DNA from: Bryopsis sp. KO-2023
Taxonomy: Eukaryota > Chlorophyta > Ulvophyceae > Bryopsidales > Bryopsidaceae
Assembly (NCBI GenBank): GCA_030272585.1
Contig: BSYQ01000004.1
Location: 2,356,001 to 2,420,000, forward strand
Reading direction: 5' to 3'
Length of the DNA stretch: 64,000 nucleotides
The position numbers and the translations under genes were made by a program. Below, piece after piece: positions 44,266 through 56,218 of this stretch (positions within the stretch are counted from its first letter, which is position 1; the number at the start of each line of letters is the position of its first letter). Below the pieces are notes generated by a model, which had not been told where the DNA came from, ran no database searches, and saw only the letters and a list, made by a program, of their open reading frames with translations.

Positions 44266-45044
44266 TTTGTCAAAGTGTCCTGTCAAGAACGACCATTCAC
44301 ACAAACTGGGACAGCAGCCTTTTTTGTGATTTTGGGATCCACCACATTTTTTGGGATAGCTGTGGTGCAACTTCTACCTCCACAGTTAAGCAGAAATCGC
44401 AACACAGTTTTGATCGAGGTCACTTTATGTTTATGGATTTTTTTTTTTTTTCTCATTTGGAGTTGCTTGATGGACCACTATGATGTCTGTCGTGATTTAT
44501 ATATATTGGTATGTGATGAATTTTTCTGATTTGTATCAACAGTTTTGTTTTAAGGGGGGGAAGGGATAATTGTGAATGTTACGAAGGAATCAGCCCAGGC
44601 TGATGGAGGAGGGGTCTTGTCGTTTTTGATGTTCTGTATCTGTGGGTTCATTTTCAATGTCCTATTATTGTTTCAAATCAAAATGAGCATGTGGTATGTA
44701 TCAACGATTTAATGCAGTGGCAGATCTTGTTTCTTTGTGTTGAACATTCCCACAAGCCATATTGTATGAGCTTGATTGATATAGACGTTTGGTATGTACT
44801 GATTTCCTCACACATTGACGTTTCTATCTTCGATCACCTGTTTCTATTTGTGGGTTTCTTAAATCTGGACCTGAGATCATGGAGCAGCGTGTATGAATTG
44901 CCTGACGAAGCCTGTGCATGATGCTTTGCCAAGCTCTTCCAGGTTGTCCCTATCAATGGGGGGGAAGGTCTCCTTGACCTGGACGGGATTTGTTCATCGA
45001 TGCACGTTCGACTTTTTTTTTAATCAGTTTGGAACTTGGTTTTT
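44266..45044 (+). other. 3' flank of locus B
   Basis: Non-coding, related to 6091-6540 (gtgattttgggatcc... atagctgtggtgcaac block). The segment 44880-45040 then changes to sequence resembling a 5' flank (ttaatcagtttggaactt), marking the join to fragment D. Confidence 0.5.
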
Positions 45045-46034
45045 GCATTGGGCTGCAGAGCATGCCTCTGTAGGCATTGCCAAGATTTTTATCAAAGCAG
45101 GTAAAGATGGGGATTCTTCTCTGTTTTGGCATTGGTGATTCAACATAAATCGTTTTATAACCATCATCACACTTGGTATTGTGGCTTTTCAGGGGCAAAG
45201 ATGGATGCGAAAGATAATAATAATTGCACCCCTTTGATAGTGGCAGCAAGAGGGGCCCCAGTGAAGTTGGTGGAGCACATCTTGGACTCAGGTATTCTTG
45301 GCAGACCTTCTATTACTGAATGTGCAAGCTAAATAGCCCCCAGCTTCACTACAGTAGGAGTACACCAGAAATATGGACAATTCACAAAAAACCAGATACA
45401 GGATTGTGCAGTATGATTGGGATGTTTCCAAGATATCGGCAGCAGGAGATCATCATGATGACTCATTTGGTTTGGTCTTTTTTGAGAAATGATCTTGAAA
45501 GCATTCAAGTCCACCTTTTTTTCTGAACTCCTTCTGCTCCACTTCTGCTGGAGTGTACCCCGAGTTTGTCATATCAGTTGGTTGAAGTACCCCACCAGGA
45601 CTCTGAAGTCGTTAGAATTTTGCATGCGGGGCTGTTTGTAGGTGCAGACATCAATACCTAAGATGATTTTGGCCTGACAGCATTGATGATGGCTGTTGTT
45701 ACCGAATACCAAATAAACCAAGCAATGGTTCAACTCATTTTAGACAATGGAGCTGAAGTGAGCTTTCAAAATGATGATGGAAACACTGCACTGCATCGGG
45801 CAGCCTATTATGACCATAGTGGATCAATCGAAATTCTGATGAAGGCGGTAGCGGATGTGGACATTCTGAATGATGATGGGGACAGACCTGTGGACGTAGT
45901 TTGCAAATGCAAGCCATTTTATTGTGGTGTAGAAACATGTGGCAAAGGAGAGAAAGAGCGTCTGAAGCCATTATGCGAGGTTGATCTATCAAAGTGGCCC
46001 GTTGAAAACACTCATTCACTGGAGAGGACATAAT
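45045..46034 (+). pseudogene. Fragment D: truncated ankyrin gene
   Basis: Three pieces survive: the end of one repeat exon (about 45045-45100, LHWAAEHASVGIAKIFIKAG), one beta exon (45193-45291) and a last exon (45642-46034). The partial exon is fused directly to 5'-flank-like sequence, as if an internal deletion removed the signal peptide and most repeats. The last exon has TAA at 45659-45661 where loci A and E have a CAA glutamine codon, and its tail is out of frame after ERLKPL. Non-functional. Confidence 0.82.
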
Positions 46035-46490
46035 TTCCTGGAGAGTTGATAGTCGATCCATCTGCTGTTTTGGGGGTCTGCCACAATTTTTGGAATAGCT
46101 GTGGTGCAACTACTGCCTAACTTCTGGCTGGAATACTCATATGTTTTTTAATATTGTTATAGGGAGGTTCTTGATGTTTTTATGTAATGTCCCGACCAGT
46201 GCTCGTTGGGTCGTTGAATGGTACATTGCGATGAACGATATTTTGTTGGTTGATGCTTTTTTGTTTAGGCAGTTTTGTTGCTTCGGTACATATCTTGTTT
46301 TTAGGGGGGGGGACGATAACTATATTAAAAAAAGTTATGGAAGGATCAGTGCAGGCTGACGGAGAGGTTTGTCGTTTTGGGTGTCCTGACCTTTCTCACC
46401 CTGTGGGCTCATTTGCTCTCTGTTTCAATTTTGCCTTCAAGTCAGGCCTGTCTGGCTCGTCTCAATGATTCTTGCCGAAGGAGGTTTAAA
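46035..46490 (+). other. 3' flank of fragment D
   Basis: Carries the flank blocks shared by the family: ccacaatttttggaatagctg and, at about 46334-46400, gatcagtgcaggctga with tttgggtgtcctgacc. Related blocks occur at 44579-44650, 48480-48780 (reverse) and 57290-57480. Nothing coding. Confidence 0.55.
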
Positions 46491-46912
46491 CCATATATAT
46501 ATGCATATGTATGAGTGTTCGCATACCCCGGCAAAAATGCACGCAGCCCACACTTCTCCTTTCTGCCGTTTCACAAAGAAACAATTTTCGATGTTTCCTG
46601 TCTCTCTCTGTAAACTTTTCAACCTAAGAGATGCAGCCACAGTAAGAAACCTGCCTGCGCAAAATGTGAACAAGTTTATCGCTGCCAAAAGTGAAGGGGA
46701 TGAATCTACACCAACAGTTTAAAACAGAGAAATACTGGATAGAGTTTTGGCGAGCCAACGACAGCCGTAGGTTGTCCTTTCCCCCCCAAAATTTTGATGA
46801 AATCAAAATGGCATGCCTATTACGTCTGTGCGTTTCTGGCGTTTCCGTGCTTTTTTACGAGTGAGAAAGCAAAGAGCACTTGACTTTTTCAAAAAAAACA
46901 ATATTGAGAACT

Positions 46913-47107
46913 ATGTCGAACGGACTGATCAGAGTAGCTGTCGCGATTGGCCTCGGCGCTGGGGTGTGCCTCATGCGTCGAGTGTCTAAGGGGCAACTAA
47001 GGATCCCATCAAAAGTACGAGAAATACTCGATGTCAGCGTGGTGGACATCATCGGTTTCGTTAGGGAGAAGGTCGACTTCGACCTCGAATACGAGGAGGA
47101 CGCTTAA
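46913..47107 (+). CDS. Small ORF of 64 aa, uncertain
   Basis: ATG at 46913 to TAA at 47105-47107: MSNGLIRVAVAIGLGAGVCL followed by a basic then acidic C terminus ending EYEEDA. The N-terminal half is hydrophobic enough for a membrane or signal segment. Its composition is more GC-rich and codon-like than its surroundings, but it has no neighbour, no paralogue in the window and no family I recognise. It may be a chance ORF or an exon of a gene not otherwise visible. Confidence 0.3.
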   Translation: MSNGLIRVAVAIGLGAGVCLMRRVSKGQLRIPSKVREILDVSVVDIIGFVREKVDFDLEYEEDA

Positions 47108-47489
47108 GAGAGCTGAGATCGCTTCAGGTAGGTGACGTTTTTGACGTCAACGTCGGGTGGGATGACAGGAGCACGATATGTGCTCGCGATCAACATTGAT
47201 GATTCGATTTTCACCTTGGTTGTCACTCAGATCGTTGAACGACAACTTCACCAGAGAACCTCAACCAAGACTACGAAGCCTGTTACTCCTACGGATTGTT
47301 AGGCACGTCGACGGGGGACAAGAACTCTTGCTAACACCACGAGCGACGTACCCATGGTACTACCCAAACCCATCATCAGCCAGCTCTTCCTTTCATGCTG
47401 CGACTCGATCTCCTCCAGCTCCTCCATCGGATCGCTAACTCCAGTTATACGTTTTCTATCGTAGGATCGCAACTCGTCAACTGTGCACG

Positions 47490-48460
47490 CAAATACAAAC
47501 CGCACAAAAAGGAAAAGAAAAGAAACGGACCGAGTGTGGAGACTGCGAAAAGGAAAACGTGGGACAGGAGTTTTCAGAAAAGAAGAAACAAGCAGAAGAG
47601 TGTTGGATCAGGGGAAAGAATATTATATTTGACAGAAAAGGAAGAAGAGTGTTGGATTAGTGGGAAAAGAATATTGAATAACCAGGAGTTTGGATAAGTG
47701 GGAAAAGATTATTAGATGGAAAAAGGAAACAGAGTGTTGGATCAGTGGAAAAGATTATTACATTCAATAGAAAAAGGAAACAGAGCTATGGATCAGTGGA
47801 AAAGAATATTGCACTGAACAAAATCAGGCAAAAGAGTGTGGGGTAAGTGGAAAGGGATACTGAACTCAACAGAGAAACAAAAAAGGAAGAAAGTTTTAGA
47901 TCAGCGGGGAAAAGAATCCTGATCGCAATAGAAAAAAGGAAACAGAAGGTTGGGTCAGCGAGAAAATACTATTGATTAATACAGCAAAAGAAAGAGTGTT
48001 GGGTTAGCGTGAAGAATATTGAACTCAACAAAGCAAATAAAAAGGAAAAGAGTTTTAGATCAGTGGGGAAAAGAATACTGATTGCACTAGAAAAAAGGAA
48101 ATAGAAGGTTGGGTCGGTGAGAAAAACTGTTGATGTATACAACGAAAGAAAGAGTGTTGGAACACATAGACGCAGGCCAAAAGTGTTTCAATTTCAGAGA
48201 AAAGAAGAAAGTGGTGGCAAAGTTTTAGCACAGTCAAGCAAACACTTCTGAGATCATTTCGAGGCAGTAACCAGACAGTTGAGTAAAAGGATTATGACAA
48301 AACCAGAACATAGTTGCTGGCCTTGAAAGAAAAGCACAGAAGGACTATCTTTCACATCACACAGGAATAGGAGGTAAAAACAATTAGAAAAAAAAAGGGA
48401 AAAGACCAGAGTAGAGGGAAATTACATTACAATGGATGGGGATATTTTAATGGAAGAGGA
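47490..48460. repeat. Purine-rich degenerate tandem repeats
   Basis: About 1 kb dominated by G and A on the plus strand, with a diverged unit of some 60-70 bp (gaaaaggaaacagagtgttggatcagtggaaaagaatatt-type) recurring roughly nine or more times. Not coding. Confidence 0.7.
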
Positions 48461-48479
48461 ACAAAATGTCTCCCAAAGG

Positions 48480-48780
48480 TAAGGAGAAACGATGTTCTTT
48501 TTGTGGGTTTCAAATTTTGCCTCAACGTTATGTTTCCAACAACGCACAGGAACAAAACGTGCCTAGGGCGAAAAAAATTGAACCCCAGGCACGCCAGTTC
48601 TCAAGGCAATATAAAAAAACAGTGCAAATGGGCCCACAGATTCCGAGCCAGGGAATGTTGAGGTCAGGACACCAAAAACGACAAGCCTTTCCATCAGCCT
48701 GCACTGATTCCTCCATAATTTACATACAGTTAGAATTCCCCCTCAAAACAAAGTATACAGGGAATACCCCCCAATGAAAA
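48480..48780 (-). other. Remnant of an ankyrin-locus 3' flank
   Basis: On the minus strand this matches the family 3' flank (gatcagtgcaggctga-like at the right end, then ttggtgtcctgacctcaac and gaatctgtgggcccatttgc). It lies downstream of locus E in the expected orientation. Confidence 0.6.
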
Positions 48781-48837
48781 AAAACAAAACGTACGGACAA
48801 TCCTGGACGGCTGGATTGTTGTCAGGGAATGACAATT

Positions 48838-48910
48838 TTTGTTAAGGGGGGGATTCGAACCTCCGCCGAATTCTAGGTCTCGACGATCCACTCTAAGGAC
48901 CCGGTCAGAA
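48838..48910 (-). ncRNA. tRNA-like sequence, probably a relic
   Basis: On the minus strand a B box (GGTTCGAATCC) is followed by a run of C, preceded at tRNA-like distance by a ttagagtggatcg stretch. Stems are only partly complementary and I cannot assign an anticodon. More likely a SINE or pseudo-tRNA than a working gene. Confidence 0.3.
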
Positions 48911-50267
48911 TTCAGTTCCAGTCTGCCTCCACGATGCAATTGAAAACTCACTTCATATATACTGCTGAGCTTGTTGCATGACTTCGCATCTTTTGGGGTG
49001 CAAACTCGGCAAGCCTGTTTTACGGGCCGCTGCGGTATCAAATGTTCGTTTGGAACATGCTTTTCCAGCTGGATGCTCGCTTAATAGCTCAGCTCGAAAA
49101 AAAGTGCTTGGAGAAAGCCAACCCAACGGAGGCCACTGTTGGAGGTGGTGAACGTCAGGTAAGAACCTCGCCAAGAATCGAAGTGAAGTGAGGCCAGACA
49201 AAGGCGGACCTCGGTGGGTGACAATCCGCCCATCGGCACCCGTCAGCTTGGTGCAGCCAATCGACATCACCACACCACCAAGGTATTTTTCGCTCCCCTT
49301 GGCTCAATATTGAGTGCTAGGCTAGCACTGCTAGCCAATTGTTGGCTTTAATATCCGAAAAGCTCTCAAAATGTTGTCCATGGCCAGGTTCCTTGATGGT
49401 TGCTGTGGCAGATCGGAAGAAGAGCGAAAGACTGCTCGTGGATCCAAATCTCTCTGGCCGCATGTATAGTTGATTGCATCCCTCTCAGGTCTCGTTTGGC
49501 CAGTAAACTGTGCGAATAAATTTTCAGCTTGGGAGAGCAGGAGCTGTACGATGGGGGGAGGAAACATAACCATTACCCATTACAAAAGGGGAACCCGGTT
49601 ACAAGGGAGATTTGGAACAGTGGAGACCATACAGCATATATATCAAAGAAACAAAGTAAAAACTTGTATTAGTTTTGTTTCAAAGGCAGCTTGATATCCC
49701 AAAACCCGACAGGATGAGAACTACGATACATTTGGCAAAGAATTATGGACACAAACCGGATGATACGCTTGCTTTCTCTCACGACAAGATCTAAAAAAAT
49801 GCAAAAGAGCTCATTCTGAGATCCCTGGTTGAACATATTGGAATGATGAGGTCAGGACACCAAAAATGGCAACCCCTCCATCAAACAAACAAATCCCACC
49901 ATAATTTTACATCAAATACCGTGTTTCCCCCAAACCAAGATATGAATGGGGGCAACACCACTATTGATACAAGTAAGTGCTACCAACAAAATGTTGCTCA
50001 TAACAATATACCAATCAACGACCCAATGATCAATGGTCGTGACATAAAAACATCAAAGACCTTCAACTGGAGGTCTTTCAACTGGAAATGAAGAAACATA
50101 TATATTCGAAAAATCCAGTCAATAGCTAGATAAGTACATATTGCACCACAGATATCCCCCAAATTGTGGTGGGCCCAGAAAAAGCAAACCTTATCGATTC
50201 TGCACACCCCAGAAGACGATGCTGTCTCCAGTTTTTGTGAACAAGGGTTTTTTGACACTTTGACACA
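48911..50267. other. Region downstream of locus E without genes
   Basis: No coding sequence supported. The last 300 bp (about 49950-50267) resemble the family 3' flank in reverse orientation, including a block matching caatttgggggatatctgtgg. Part of 49830-49900 again repeats the gatgaggtcaggacacc flank motif seen at 48655-48680. Confidence 0.45.
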
Positions 50268-53200
50268 TCAACCTCCCAGAATGGCTTTGAGACGCTTCTT
50301 CTCTCCTTTACCACATGATTTTTCCCAACATAAAAATGGCTTGCATTTGCAAATCGCGTCCACAGGTCTGTCCCCATCATCATTCAGGATTTCAACATCA
50401 GCTCCCGCCTTCATCAGAAGTTCGATTGATTCACCACGGCCAAAAATGGCTGCCCAATGCAGTGCAGTGTCTCCATTATCATTCTGAATGTCAACATCAG
50501 CTCCTGCCTTCATGAGAGGTTCAACAGATTCACCATTGCCATAACGGGATGCCAAATGCAGTGCAGTGTTTCCATCATCATCGTGCACGTTCACTTCAGC
50601 TCCGTTGTCCAAAAGGAGTTCAACCAGTTTTTGTTCTACTTCCCCTCTTTGAATAACATACATCAATGCTGTTTTGCCATAACGATCTTGGGCATTGATA
50701 TCTGCACCTGCACACACCCCAAAAAAATTATGTACAAACATATTAAGACTCCAGAGTCCAACTGGCACACAGAATTTCTTTTGTATCACACGACTGACAC
50801 TCCAGCAGAACTGGAGCAAAAGAAATTCAGAAAAGTGGATAAAAATTCAGCAGCAGTCGATTCCACGTAATATCCAACGTAAAAATGCAAATTGTGCTGC
50901 ACAGAATGAAACCACATTGTACTTTCCTCCCCTGGCAGCCTATGCATCCATTTTTACCCCCTCAGACACCGAATCAGAAAAAGGAAATGCCCTGTCTTGT
51001 TTGCCACAATCTTGAATATGGATTTCCTAATTGTACTATCACTGTAGTGAAACCGGGAGTTACTAATTTGCACATTTAGCAGTAGGTTTGCCAAGAACAC
51101 CTGATTCCAGCAGATTCTCCGCGAAATCCAATTCATAGTGCTTTGCTGCCACTATCAAAGGCGTATCATCATCATTATCTTTTGCATCCACCTTTACCCC
51201 TGATAAGCCACAATACCAAGTGTGAGATGGTTGTAAAACAATTTATGTTGAAACACCAATGCCAAAACAGAGAAGAATCCCCATCTTTACCTGCTTTGAT
51301 AAAAATCTTGGCAACATCCACGTGATCACCTGTTGCAGCAAGATGCAATAGGGTTTCATTTTCAGCACTCTTTGCGTCAACGTTGGCCCCTGCAAGACAG
51401 CAATGTGATTCTTGTGGACACATGCATGCTTCCAGATCAAATCAATCAATTGACAGGAGATGAAAAGCCCAAGCTGCTACAGCCATCAACGCACCCAGGA
51501 AAACAATACAATCAGCAATTGCCATCACAACACATGACAGTTCAGTCGTTCACTGTGAACAAATTCTCACCCCACCATCTGGAAGCCTCAAACCCTAATT
51601 CCATATGATGAACTGTTAACTTGTGCGCATAGGCGAAACCAGGGAGGGGCCTGGGGGGGCCTGGCCCCCCTAAGAAAGCTAGCAAGAAAAAAAATAAAAA
51701 ATCCTATTCAGCAGATTTTCTACTGCACCGTTCAAAAACAAAAGTGGCCCCCCCCAAAAAAACTTCGGCCCCCCCTCCCCCGAAATCCTGGTTGCGCCTA
51801 TGCTTGTGCGTGCAGAAATTGGTCAGAAACCCCCACATTTTTTAGTGTATGGAACAACCCAGAGAGCACCTGACTTTAAGAGCTCCTCAACCACCTCAAC
51901 GTTTCCCTCACTTGCTGCCCACATCAAAGGGGTGTATTCCGAGGCATCTTTCACATCCACACTTGCCCCTACAGTAACAAAGCAGTTAAAAAAATAGCTT
52001 TAGTTTATTTTTTGGGGGTTCTGAAGGAATCCACAGGCACTGTGAGTGAGTGAAAGCACCATGGCAACAAAACATCTGCGAGAGACAAGGTGTCACCACC
52101 TGGATGGGGTGACTAATTATTTTAGTTATTCTATGACTTACACCCAACGTAGAAATACAACACAGGCAGGGCCCCCCTGTAAAACACCACCTGCTTTGAT
52201 CAAAATGTCGACCACCTCTACAGAGTCATATTCTGCAGCCCGATGTAAAGCAGTGCGGTTACCACGATTTTGTGCATGAACGTTGGCTCCTGAAGAAATT
52301 TATGAATAGCACATGTTGCAACCCTCAGCGCCCATAAACGTAACCAGGACTTTGAAATTATTTATATATTTACTATTCTTTTTTGGGGGTTGGGGGGAGG
52401 GATTGGCCCAATTCCACAGTTGAATAAGATTACCAAATAGCCATGAGCATAGTTTGATAAATTGAAACGCTCGATGCTCTGCAGTCAAATGGAAATTGCA
52501 AAAATTGCCTTTTTTATTTCCATGTTGCCATTTTAATATAAAAATGAATAAAATTATCCTGTGCCAGTCATGGAAATCAACAAGACCTGACAGTGGTCCC
52601 CCTCAGAGAGGAGGTGGTGGTCAATCATATTTTTAATTCTACCAGAAGCAATCTCTCCGTTGGTAAATAAATAAATGTCAAGTAAATTATCAACACCCCC
52701 TCTCTCCAACATTCAAAACAATAGTGCTCCTTCACAAAAGAATCAGACGTGGTTATTTATATAGCCAACTGCATTAGATTTCAATGGTGGTCAGAAACCC
52801 CTCTAGAAAGTACCTGATTCCAGGAGAAACTCAACCAACTCCAGTCCTTTACTTGCCGCATTTATCAATGGGGTATCTCCATCCTCATCTTTGAAATCCA
52901 CATCTGCTCCTGAAAGAACAATGATCAACCCTTCGAGATGTATTCAGTTTGTGGTGCAAATCATTTCACACAGACAAGCAATAGAAAGGCCTTCTGTTTT
53001 GTATGCACTACCTTCTTCGACCAGAATCTTAGCAACATCCAAGCGATTATATATTGCAGCAAGATGCAATGCAGTTTCATTTTCATCGCTCTTTGCGTCA
53101 ACATTGGCCCCTGCAAAACAGCAGAGTTATTCTTGTCGACACGTGCATGCTTGCATCCCAAATCAATCATGATTGATTTGATTGATTCGACAATTGATCA

Positions 53201-56200
53201 GTTGACAATAACTTTCATATATGTTGTCACCAATATACTTGGGAAAACGAGATACAATTGTGATCACAGGCACCACAGACAACACATGACAGTTCAATTG
53301 TTCACTGTGTAAACATTATCACCCCACCATCTGAAAGCCTCAAACCCTAATTCCGTATGATGAACTCTTAACTTGTGTGTGCAGAAATTGGTCAGACACC
53401 CCCACATTTTTTAGTGTATGGAACAAACCCAGAGAGCACCTGACCCCAAGAGCTCCTCAACCACCTCAACTTTTCCCTCTCTTGCTGCCCACATCAAAGG
53501 GGTGTATCCCAAGCCATCTTTCACATCCACACTTGCCCCTACAGTCAAAAATCAGTTAAAAAATAGCTTTGGTTTACTTTGTTGGGGCTCTGAAGGAATC
53601 CACAGGAGCTGTGTGATGAAGCATCATGGCAACACAACATCTGCGAGAGACATGGTGCCGCCATCTGTATGGCGTGACTAATTGTTTTAGTTATTCTATG
53701 ACTTACACCCAACATAGAAAGACAACACAGGCAGGCCCCCTGTAAAACACTAAATGCTTTGATCAAAATGTCGACCACCTCTACAGAGGCATGCTCTGCA
53801 GCCCAATGCAAAGCAGTGCTGTTAGCATTACTTTGTGCATTCACATCGGCTCCTGAAGAAATTTATGAATAGCACATGTTGCAACCCTCAGCGTCCATAA
53901 ACGTCACCAGGACTTTGAATTTATTTATTTATTTACTATTCTTTTTGGGGGGTTAGGGGGGGGGGATTGGCCCCATTCCACAGTTGAATAAGATTACCAA
54001 AGTTACATGAGCATAGTTCGATAAATTGAAACGCTCGATGCTCTGCAGTCACATGGAATATTCAGGGATTACCATTTGTAAAGTTTCCACATTTTTCATT
54101 TCAATGTCGAAGTGAATGAAATTATTCTATGCCAATCATGGAAACCAACGAGACCTGAGTATGACAGTGGTCCCCCTCAGAGAGGAGGTGGTGGTCAATC
54201 ATATTTTTAATTCTACCAGAAGCAATCTCTCCGTTGGCAAATAAATGTTAAGTAAATTATCAACACCCCCTCTCTCCAACATCCAAAAGCATTACTTCAC
54301 GCACAAACAATCAGACGTGATTATGTATATAGCCAGCTGCATTAGATTCCAAAGGTGGTCAGAAACCCCTGTACTAAATACCTGATTCCAGGAGAAACTC
54401 AACCAACTCCAGTCGTCCTAAATATGCTGCATCTTTCAAGGGAGTGCTTTCATACTGCTCTTTGAAATCCACATCTGCCCCTAAAATAACAATGAAACCC
54501 CTGGAATAACGAATGATCAACACCTCGATGTATTCAGTTTATGGTGCAAATTATTTCACACAGGCAAGCAATAGAAAGGTCAGATATGCTGCATGGATTA
54601 CCTTCTTCGACCAAAATCTTAGCAACATCCAAGTGGCCATATTCAACAGCAAAAAATAATGGACTTTGGCCATCGTCATTTTGTGCATCAGTATTTGCCC
54701 CTGCAGGAAATCCTCAAGCAATTGTTAAGGAAAATAGTTTGCACTCACTGTATACATGTAATGTTTTATAAAATTGTACGTTTTCACACATGAAAACTCA
54801 CAGCATGCGACAGGACATAATATCCCTATATATAGTGTATTGCTATGTATTGATCACAGTGCATTTCTCCACCAGGAAAAATTTATTTGAGCAGCCATTT
54901 TCTCTTGAGCATGAATTTGAAATGAAGGGTGGTAGGGGGGGCTGTGTGAAGGGCATTGATATTGAGGCCTTGGAACGTCTTTGATGATTGAAAGTGTCAC
55001 CTGCTGCAATAAGAATTTCAACAATGTCCGAAGCATTATTATCCACAAAAGAAGCAATATGAAGTAGGCTATCCCCCTCCTCCGATGATGTTCCATTCAC
55101 ATCAGCACCCTTGGAGAGAAGCTCCTGAAAAAAAAATTGAAACAGATACTTATTTAGAAAAGACATTTCGTTTTTAGACTTCCAGGAAACATTTGCAGTT
55201 GATCATAGGAGTACCTCGACTTTTTCAGAGTCTCCCTCAAGAGTCGCATTGAAAAGTGCTTCATTCAGTCTGCTGCAGTTTCGACATTCTGCCTGTCAAT
55301 TAAAAACAAAAGGAAAAAAAACAGGGCTGAGAACGGACAACAAGCAGTCAAAACAAATTTCTTTGGTTGTAAAATACAAGGCTATGCGGCAGTGAGAGTA
55401 TGAGGTTCTGAAAAGAAGCATTCAACTGATCCTTAATTTTTGCTTTCCAGCCCTTGCTGCCATGGTACCCCTGATGGTTGCATCCCTTTGGGTGGAACGA
55501 TGGTGCAAAGAATCAAATTTTCATAATTTGACCACTTTCCCGCTGTCAAATGAATACATTATATGCATGCATGAATGTACACCAGAGGCTATCAGCCAAC
55601 TAGGTAATTTTTTTTGCCTTGCCAATGGAAAAACGGGTTTGATCGAATCTTTGATCTCCTACAACCAATCGAAGTTTGTGCAAGACCAGAACACCCACAT
55701 CAAGCCTGCGTTCCTCCTCCTCCTGGAGTAGCTTCCGAGTGGAACGATTGACACTTGCCCACCCCTCAGCATGCACCGATTCCGTTTCGCTCTGTAACAA
55801 GACATCAGCTCATCACCTGATCGAAAACCGGGACTGTACGAACTCAAATCCGAATGGATATGATCACACCTGACGACCGTCGCCGCCAGCCGCCGCCGCG
55901 CCTACAGAATCAATGCGAAGTCAAAATTTTTGTGAAACAGCCACCTCCCCCATCTAACAACACGGTTGAAAAGCACCAACTTTGGGTTGAACATTAACCC
56001 TTAACACAAAAACATCACACCAACCATGCGCCCCACAGCTCAAACGCCTGTCCACTGGACCATGCAGATGAACGCGGCGTCAATACCGCACAATGACTGC
56101 CGTCATATGAACATATTGGGCAGACCCCAGAGTGGATCGACCCACCTATGGGTGCAGCATACGAAAGCGTCGCCCCAAAGCAGCAGCACAGGGTCCATAC

Positions 56201-56218
56201 GATCAAGATGGAGCGCAT
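50268..56218 (-). CDS. Locus E: signal-peptide ankyrin-repeat protein, 16 exons, about 608 aa
   Basis: Exons in coding order: 56218-56146 (signal peptide, LIVWTLCCCFGATLSYA core), 55901-55870, 55791-55699 (SVNRSTRKLLQEEEE), 55292-55215 (ECRNCSRLNEALFNATL), 55124-55001, then single-repeat exons ending low at 54602, 54382, 53754, 53440, 53012, 52814, 52191, 51870, 51291 and 51101, and the last exon 50707-50268 with about four repeats and the Cys-rich tail (SCGKGEKKRL). All are 99 bp except one of 96. Summed length is 1827 nt, in frame to TGA. One doubt: the donor after 53754 has lost its usual AG|GTGG form; a GTGTTT three bases on would keep phase 1. Repeat order is alpha-beta-gamma-beta twice, then alpha-beta. 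The intron 51390-51869 holds a MITE. Function as for locus A: likely secreted binding protein. Confidence 0.78.
51628..51802. mobile_element. 175-bp non-autonomous hAT element in an intron of locus E
   Basis: Begins CATAGGCGAAACCAGG and ends CCTGGTTGCGCCTATG, flanked by cttgtgcg at 51620-51627 and 51803-51810 (8 bp). Its ends and inner G/C-rich stretches match the 2.84-kb hAT at 36159-39000, so it is an internal-deletion derivative of that family. The paralogous intron near 53360-53385 has the uninterrupted site. Confidence 0.93.
51870..54700 (-). repeat. Tandem duplication of a four-exon ankyrin module in locus E
   Basis: The exon block alpha-beta-gamma-beta at 54700-53440 is repeated as 53110-51870, including introns: the stretch after the gamma exon (gaagaaatttatgaatagcac) starts at about 52292 and 53855, an offset of about 1563 bp. 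The duplication preserved frame because every exon is symmetric. Confidence 0.85.

Noticed and set aside
37853..45661. Idea that UAG and UAA encode glutamine here (TAG in the hAT transposase, TAA at a CAA position in fragment D)
   Set aside because: Clear genes in the window end at TAA, TAG and TGA, the D fragment is broken in other ways, and the TAG in the hAT is a single event. Ordinary nonsense mutations suffice.
48838..48910. Functional tRNA gene
   Set aside because: Only the B box is convincing; the stems and anticodon loop do not fold well, so it is kept as a low-confidence tRNA-like relic.
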